In this document: positions 37,340 to 39,896 of the stretch, piece by piece
How positions within the stretch are numbered: position 1 is the stretch's first letter
Layout of the letters: the number at the start of each line of letters is the position of its first letter
Source of the DNA: a virus
Reading direction: 5' to 3' (one strand)
IMG/VR virus record: IMGVR_UViG_3300005832_000027
Location: 1 to 39,896 of that record
DNA length: 39,896 nt
Program-made: the position numbers and the translations under genes
The notes under the pieces: model-generated
Database searches by the model: none
What the model was told of the DNA's origin: nothing
What the model saw: the letters and a program-made list of their open reading frames with translations, nothing else

Positions 37340-37767
37340 AAGTCCCTCGTTCTTTCCGCTTCCTTTTCAAAAGCATCGATCGTTTTTATTGCCTCGTCTA
37401 CCGACCGGCAGATTACCCAGTGATCGGCCTCAACCTTCTGTTTTCCATGTGTGCGGCCTACCGCCCGGCCTTTGGAGTCCTGAGTTTTAATCTCAAGCAG
37501 GAGAGCCAGCGCAAGGCCGTTTCCTATAGGGATGATGCAGATATTGTCTGGTTGCCCCCCGAACATACCAAAAAACCATTTTTGTACACCGATTGGAGCC
37601 TTCATTTTTATCCACCGGAAAAAGCCGTCTGGTATGCGATAGAATTTAATTCGTTTCAGAGCAAGATAATCATCTACCGCTCCTTGAATTAAATTCTCAG
37701 GAACTTCTGCCACCATGGTTTTACTTCGCTCAGGCTGTGACCATTTCTTTTTCGGGTGTGCCATCAT
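37327..37767 (-). CDS. VRR-NUC domain nuclease
   Basis: 146 aa from ATG 37767 (MMAHPKKKWSQ) after GAGGAAATCAA; the upstream frame to 37839 has no ribosome site. Catalytic set of the VRR-NUC (PD-(D/E)XK) family: GGQPDNICI (Asp), LLLEIKTQDSKGR (ExK) and KQKVEADHWVICRSVDEAI. This family resolves or cuts branched and single-strand-containing DNA during phage recombination or packaging. Confidence 0.75.
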   Translation of the reverse strand: MMAHPKKKWSQPERSKTMVAEVPENLIQGAVDDYLALKRIKFYRIPDGFFRWIKMKAPIGVQKWFFGMFGGQPDNICIIPIGNGLALALLLEIKTQDSKGRAVGRTHGKQKVEADHWVICRSVDEAIKTIDAFEKEAERTRDLWCD

Positions 37768-37790
37768 TTGATTTCCTCGAATTCTATAAG

Positions 37791-37806
37791 TACCCCTATA
37801 TATAAC
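37791..37806 (-). promoter_or_regulatory. Promoter-like motif upstream of the VRR-NUC and sugar genes
   Basis: On the minus strand GTTATATATAGGGGTA resembles the sequences at 10881-10898 and 9406-9423 (TATAT-A--GGTA). A leftward internal promoter is possible, though the genes also continue an upstream operon. Confidence 0.35.
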
Positions 37807-37848
37807 AGCTCCTGCTCCTGTCGTTAAGTGATCCGGCATATCTAATAA

Positions 37849-38628
37849 TCATTTTTGATCCTTTGGTTTTTCACCGGTGGCGAAATCGTACTGGTTATCT
37901 TCAATTGCTTTGAACACCATATTGACTTCATTTCTTGTACTCATCATTTTTTTATGAATGACGTTCTGGCATACCTTGATCACGAAATTGTTGTCTGTTA
38001 ACTCCGAAGGTATTCCAGACCGTTTTTTCATTACCATTTCCACAAGGCTCTTTTTAAGACTATTAACGTTTTGTATTTCGATATTGTCCTGAGTGAACCT
38101 CTCGGAAAGGCAGAATGTCCATAGTGCAGCGTCAACAATAGAGCACTTCTCCGCGTTTTTAATTGCTTTGTTTGTATCCCGCTGTTTATTCCCTACCGTT
38201 TCAGATCCCCGACCGGTTCCTATGATACGGCCCGATTCATTGTCTGTTATCTCGCAGATATAGCAAACGGTATTTTCAGGACGCCCGAGCATTTCCCACG
38301 TATCTTTGTCTACCCTCCAGTTGGGATGAGTATTGAACCAGACGCATACCTTTTCAGCGCCAGGTTTTAAAAGGGTGTCTTTGGGGTTTCTATTATCAGC
38401 AGGACCATAGTCTACACCTTTGATGAAATACTTCTCGATAAGCTCATAGATCATCTCGCGCCGCTTGATGTTTTCTTCGAGCTTTTGACGCATCTGATCT
38501 ATATCGCCGAGACCCTGCAGCCCGACGACGTTCACCTTCTGCAGTATGGTATCAAGCGGTTCTGTTTTAATAGCCAGTTCTGTAGGTTTCGGTTCTGATT
38601 CATGTTTTTTTAACGTGCCTGCTGTCAT
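37849..38628 (-). CDS. Single-strand-annealing-like recombination protein
   Basis: 259 aa. The middle has a small beta domain (KVCVWFNTHPNWRVDKDTWEML, TVCYICEITDNESGRIIGTGRGSE) followed by NKQRDTNKAIKNAEKCSIVDAALWTFCLSERFTQDN. This GRG-SE ... N-A-K-A--VDA----FTQD pattern occurs in phage Rad52/Redbeta-type annealing proteins and related DNA-repair factors. Sits between a RecE-like nuclease and other nucleases, the usual recombination pair. The exact family is unproven. Confidence 0.6.
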   Translation of the reverse strand: MTAGTLKKHESEPKPTELAIKTEPLDTILQKVNVVGLQGLGDIDQMRQKLEENIKRREMIYELIEKYFIKGVDYGPADNRNPKDTLLKPGAEKVCVWFNTHPNWRVDKDTWEMLGRPENTVCYICEITDNESGRIIGTGRGSETVGNKQRDTNKAIKNAEKCSIVDAALWTFCLSERFTQDNIEIQNVNSLKKSLVEMVMKKRSGIPSELTDNNFVIKVCQNVIHKKMMSTRNEVNMVFKAIEDNQYDFATGEKPKDQK

Positions 38629-38867
38629 ACTATCACCCCTTCATCTGTTGATGAATACTTTTCGAACACCTCATGCAATGGGCCATTTGGTAAAAGTTTA
38701 TAATCTTGTTTTTTGAAAGCCTGCTCCACCAACTTACGACAGGCATTATCACAGTGCAAAGCGTTTTTAATTCCTACAACTGCAAAATTGTTCACCTTTT
38801 CGTCTGGGTCAACAGGAAGAATGTATTTTCCGCATACATCACAAATTACTCCCGAACTTGTTATCAT
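38625..38867 (-). CDS. 80-aa zinc-binding-like protein
   Basis: ATG overlaps the DUF3799 stop (ATGA). CDVCGKYILPVD, then HCDNACRKLV, a CxxC...HCxxxC site. The last codons (DEGVIV, then ATGA) repeat the end of the gene before it. It therefore sits between duplicate copies of a stop/start junction. Confidence 0.6.
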   Translation of the reverse strand: MITSSGVICDVCGKYILPVDPDEKVNNFAVVGIKNALHCDNACRKLVEQAFKKQDYKLLPNGPLHEVFEKYSSTDEGVIV

Positions 38868-38881
38868 ACTATCACCCCTTC
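38625..38881 (-). repeat. 18-bp direct repeats flanking the 80-aa gene
   Basis: TCATACTATCACCCCTTC at 38625-38642 and 38864-38881, identical. Each copy holds the last codons of a gene (GVIV), its stop, and the overlapping ATG of the next. The pattern resembles 32684-33070. Confidence 0.75.
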
Positions 38882-39745
38882 CAACTGAACACGGTTGAGC
38901 GCATACCCGGGGATTTCGATCTCCTCCGCAACATTAGAGTACCCGCTAAAATCCTGCGTATCCATGTATTCCTTGTATCGCTGCAAGGCTTCCCGGTAGA
39001 TTATACGCCCTACTTCGAACGACTGCGGACCCATATTGTAGCACACTACATCATAAGGCTCTGACTCCTCCGCGGCGATAAACGATACCGGGAGGGACGG
39101 CAACGGCTCTGGTGTTATCCCCATACAGTGCAAGAGGCCGTCATGGTAAAACGCCCCCCCGGCATGATATTTGAAATCGTTCACTATTTTCGAGAATGCG
39201 ACCGGGTGCGGATTGTTGGTGACTTTAAGGTCCGCTACCCTTGTTCCATCGTATACGTCCATACGGGCCTTACAGGGCAGCTCCGTCTCTGGGTCTATCC
39301 ACCATAGGCTCACCTGATAGTCGGCCCTTGACAGCCACTTCTGGGCCTCTGGGTGGCTTAAGATGCGCTGGACTATTGTTGATGCCCTCTCGCGCTCTCG
39401 GAATGAGATTAAGGAAGTGTCGGGTTTTTCTGACAATACGTCTTCCCGCCACTGTTTACAGAAATTTGCTGTCCAGATCCAGGGCTTTTCAATGGTTTCT
39501 TTTTTTACTTCTGCCGGGTACGTCTCCGGGATCATGGTATACCTTCCGGGGAACTCGTCCGGCTCCAGCAGCAGACAGTCGACCAGATTGCCGAACCGCA
39601 TGATTGCACTCTCCTCTTCTCCGTGATCCAAGTGGTGCTTGAGGTGCAGTCCTGATTTAAGTATGTGCCGGAACATCGACTTATGAACTCCAGGCCATTC
39701 TTTGTACTGAAGAAAAGGTACGTTTTTATAAATCCCGGTTTCCAT
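38864..39745 (-). CDS. DUF3799 / RecE-like exonuclease
   Basis: 293 aa. SMFRHILKSGLHLKHHLDHG and MRFGNLVDCLLLEPDEFPGRY form the conserved N-terminal part; CKARMDVYDGTRVADLKVTNNP is the D...D-K PD-(D/E)XK site, with FSKIVNDFKYHAGGAFYHDGL after it. This is the PDDEXK-like DUF3799 domain found in phage RecE-type exonucleases, which work with an annealing protein. The start overlaps the end of the partial gene at 39726 by 20 nt, so the operon continues upstream. Confidence 0.8.
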   Translation of the reverse strand: METGIYKNVPFLQYKEWPGVHKSMFRHILKSGLHLKHHLDHGEEESAIMRFGNLVDCLLLEPDEFPGRYTMIPETYPAEVKKETIEKPWIWTANFCKQWREDVLSEKPDTSLISFRERERASTIVQRILSHPEAQKWLSRADYQVSLWWIDPETELPCKARMDVYDGTRVADLKVTNNPHPVAFSKIVNDFKYHAGGAFYHDGLLHCMGITPEPLPSLPVSFIAAEESEPYDVVCYNMGPQSFEVGRIIYREALQRYKEYMDTQDFSGYSNVAEEIEIPGYALNRVQLEGVIV

Positions 39746-39896
39746 TTTTTATCCTTTCTGACCGTTGTGTGCTGTTGTCAACATCTCCGCAACCACCTTC
39801 TGTGGCCGTTTCGATACTGACTGTAGCACGGTTTTTAGTTTCGTAGCCATAACAGCGGATGCTAACTCCCGGCGGAGGATTCTGGCCGATCCTCCG
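39726..39896 (-). CDS. PD-(D/E)XK nuclease-like protein, C-terminal fragment
   Basis: Open from the window edge, 56 residues to a TAA inside the next gene. The first 31 residues are the same as residues ~134-164 of the protein at 1133 except Gly for Val; then it has a 7-codon insertion (TEGGCGD) and a different end (STQRSERIKNG...) after VDNSTQ. It is the same gene in a non-cassette setting, coupled to the DUF3799 gene. N-terminus beyond the window. Confidence 0.8.
   Translation of the reverse strand, partial: RRIGQNPPPGVSIRCYGYETKNRATVSIETATEGGCGDVDNSTQRSERIKNGNRDL
39804..39896 (-). repeat. 93-bp near-identical copy of 1178-1270
   Basis: 92 of 93 positions match (C at 39847 against A at 1221). 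A further 18-19 bp (GTTGTGTGCTGTTGTCAAC) match beyond a 21-bp gap. The copy runs up to the last base of the window, as when a contig ends in, or circularises through, a repeated region. Confidence 0.9.

Noticed and set aside
37849-38628. Assignment as RecT proper
   Set aside because: The RecT signature is not visible; only a general annealing-protein pattern can be supported.
1-39896. Exact direct terminal repeat at both contig ends
   Set aside because: The copy of the right end starts at 1178, not at 1, and differs at one base, so it is not a simple complete circular contig overlap.

Overview
The window looks like most of a short-tailed (podovirus-like) bacteriophage genome or prophage of a Gram-negative-type bacterium. 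The host cannot be named from the sequence. Evidence for a phage: a complete rightward morphogenesis block with small and large terminase, portal, scaffold-like protein, major capsid protein, head decoration-like protein, head-tail adaptor, tail hub/nozzle-like protein, coiled-coil ejection-type proteins and fibre-like proteins. There is also a leftward early block with a DUF1376-type replication protein, a single-strand-annealing-like protein, a DUF3799 (RecE-like) nuclease and a VRR-NUC nuclease. I found no integrase, DNA or RNA polymerase, endolysin or tRNA.

Layout. (1) 1-1073: 3' end of a repetitive fibre or adhesin gene, + strand. (2) 1123-7600: about twenty very small leftward genes. 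Many end inside 75-165 bp imperfect inverted repeats bounded by AAC and GTT boxes, which is the architecture of an integron gene-cassette array. (3) 7660-10850: leftward early genes, many with zinc-binding cysteines, plus the replication protein. (4) 10889-11074: a divergent control region with a leftward and a rightward sigma70-type promoter, two palindromes and a 10-bp repeat. (5) 11065-32607: the rightward structural operon. Inside it, just after the capsid and decoration genes, sits a DUF115 (Maf-type) glycosyltransferase, and after a fibre gene a second glycosyltransferase-like gene. (6) 32613-32638: a terminator between convergent operons. (7) 39896-32710, leftward: nuclease and recombination genes followed without a break by six overlapping sugar genes. 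These are NeuB-like synthase, Gfo/Idh-like protein, cytidylyltransferase, class III aminotransferase, GNAT acetyltransferase and PseB-like dehydratase.

How it fits together. The six-gene operon resembles a nonulosonic (pseudaminic/legionaminic-like) acid pathway to a CMP-sugar. DUF115/Maf proteins are the known transferases of such sugars onto flagellin. A phage carrying both, with the transferase next to its capsid gene, suggests that it glycosylates its own virion proteins; modification of host surface glycans is the alternative.

Topology. The last 93 bp of the window repeat 1178-1270 with one mismatch. If those copies are joined, the window closes into a circle of about 38.6 kb. In that circle all leftward early genes form one continuous operon, from the control region through the cassette region into the recombination and sugar genes. 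Positions 1-1177 would then be an alternative branch or an insertion junction.
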